This document shows, one piece after another, positions 59,363 through 64,000 of a stretch of 64,000 nt of DNA; position 1 is the first letter of the stretch; the number at the start of each line of letters is the position of its first letter. Below the pieces are notes generated by a model. The model did no database searches and was not told the origin of the DNA. It saw nothing but the letters and a program-made list of their open reading frames with translations. This stretch comes from Morella rubra (taxonomy: Eukaryota; Streptophyta; Magnoliopsida; Fagales; Myricaceae): positions 30,465,938 through 30,529,937 of the forward strand of contig CM025855.1 in NCBI GenBank assembly GCA_003952965.2, written 5' to 3'. The position numbers and the translations under genes are program-made.

Positions 59363-59986
59363 CTCGTTCTCTCTCGGTCTACTTCACACCCCAGAACGGT
59401 TTATATGACAAGTAAAAGGCTGGTTGTCTTCCTCACTAGGTTTGCTTTGGCATATATGCTTTGAGTGTCGAACCACCCCACTCTGCCCCACTCAACTGGT
59501 TGATACCTCACTGTATTCTTGCTTTTGGGCTGGTGCTTGTAAATGGAATAACCACCGTACTCAGTTCATGCATGGTAAAAACAAAAAAAAACAAAAGCAC
59601 TTATTTTATTTACCTTTCTTTTGACTAGCGTCGCCATTAGTGTGTAGCATACTCATACAAAAAGGAAAGAGAAGACCATTATCCACAGAGTACCGCAGTC
59701 CATAGGATGTTCAGCCCATGCAAATAAAAATTCTAGATAGAAGCTTCGAATACTCAATCATAGATTCATGCCACCAAAACATGACTTGTATACACCTAAT
59801 TATCCCCTGAAGAGCGGTAGCCCAAGGAAAGCAAAGTAAACGATATTCTTCTATCTTAATGAGAAGAAACATACTGGAAAATGATCAAAAACCCATCTAA
59901 GTTGTCTGGCACTTATTAGACTATCCTCCAAGCTGAAACAGCTTCTCTTTACCAGGTACTACCTCTTATAGCCAAAACCACCTTAA
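59363..59986. other. Promoter of the small membrane-protein gene and TPI 3' flank
   Basis: This holds the upstream region of the minus-strand gene at 58949, with a TATA-like box near 59400, and the probable 3' untranslated region of the triosephosphate isomerase gene. No other gene is seen. Confidence 0.45.
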
Positions 59987-63301
<3,315 letters not shown>

Positions 63302-63917
63302 CTGCAAACACAAAGAAAGACAAGACGAATTAGTATATGGCTAACTGGGAGAGTCAGAAACATTTGAGAACCCATAAAAAAACGAATCTAATGAAATTGC
63401 TGTGTGAACCATCCAAGAAATTCTACTACACATTTTTTATTAGAGGCTTTCCTAATACGGTTTTGTCTGCCTCATTATCAAAGGCAAATATATGTAGGAC
63501 ATTAATAGGAAGAGAAGCAATGAAAGTAAACCACAAACCTTCAATTTTTTAAAGAGCCTAGCTTCTCTAGTGAACTTTAACTAAGTGGTACAACCACCAA
63601 GATCTCTCATATTTACAAGTCTAAATCTGCTGAAGAGAAGAGTACAACTGAAGAGATCAGCTTTACTTGGCAGTAATCTTAAGGTGTCTGAAAGTAGCAG
63701 GTACAGCGTTTCAGAATTTTTCAGGAATATAAATACTCTTAGTCAAATGCTGATTTCATTCATCTCGTTCTGACGTAAGAAACCAGACCAAGAGCTCAAA
63801 GGTTTTGCCAGTAGCATCGAGGCCAAATGACATCTCCTTCCCCCCAACACGTACAATGTGATGGCTAAAAACCGGTGTTCACAGTATATGTGTATTAAGG
63901 AAAGGGCTTTAAAGATC

Positions 63918-63953
<36 letters not shown>

Positions 63954-64000
63954 AGTAAAGGATTGGATGGCATCGGTTCCAATAGCTCAAAAGACCAGCG
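63302..64000. other. TPI 5' intron
   Basis: No transit-peptide exon is recognised here. The stretch up to the right edge is therefore most likely the first intron of the triosephosphate isomerase gene. Confidence 0.45.
63921..63951. repeat. (AG)n microsatellite
   Basis: About 15 uninterrupted AG units, probably in the first intron of the triosephosphate isomerase gene. Confidence 0.95.

Overview
This is nuclear DNA from a flowering plant, almost certainly a eudicot. The genes are split by GT-AG introns (plus one GC-AG), the intergenic DNA is AT-rich, and every protein I recognise has its closest known relatives in plants. Two X-intrinsic-protein (XIP) aquaporins with the family's NPARC signature are present. 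XIPs are reported absent from Brassicaceae and monocots, so a non-Brassicaceae eudicot is most likely. I cannot name the species.

Layout, left to right. (1) 1.3-2.9 kb, + strand: an HVA22/TB2-DP1 membrane-shaping protein. (2) 5.1-9.1 kb, + strand: an EF-hand calcium-binding protein whose exon 2 is out of frame. (3) 9.6-14.2 kb, - strand: two XIP aquaporins in tandem, one with an NPV and one with an NPA first pore motif. (4) 14.3-20.8 kb: a gene-poor block. (5) 20.8-25.4 kb, + strand: 5'-methylthioadenosine nucleosidase, preceded by a duplicated 5' region. (6) 26.4-27.6 kb, + strand: an anther-type polyketide synthase of the LAP5/PKSB class. (7) 28.9-32.5 kb, - strand: an ERD2-like (KDEL-receptor family) protein. 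(8) 32.9-33.7 kb: a 760-bp hAT-type non-autonomous element with 8-bp target duplications. (9) 34.6-38.9 kb, - strand: an alkaline/neutral invertase, with a 97-bp tandem duplication in one intron and a 130-bp one just downstream. (10) 41.8-52.8 kb, + strand: a ten-exon Urb2/Npa2-type nucleolar protein with an in-frame stop and a frameshift in exon 3. (11) 53.7-59.4 kb: three related small three-helix membrane proteins, the first with an eroded last helix. (12) 60.0-63.3 kb, - strand: plastid-type triosephosphate isomerase, whose transit-peptide exon lies beyond the right edge.

These genes do not form an operon-like system. They are ordinary plant genes with separate jobs: osmotic and membrane traffic, sugar and methionine metabolism, pollen-wall synthesis and ribosome assembly. 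I found no convincing new multi-gene system. The most unusual points are the tandem XIP pair with divergent pore motifs, the small membrane-protein cluster with a decaying member, the two host genes with broken frames (real decay or assembly error), and several short tandem duplications and MITE-like repeats.
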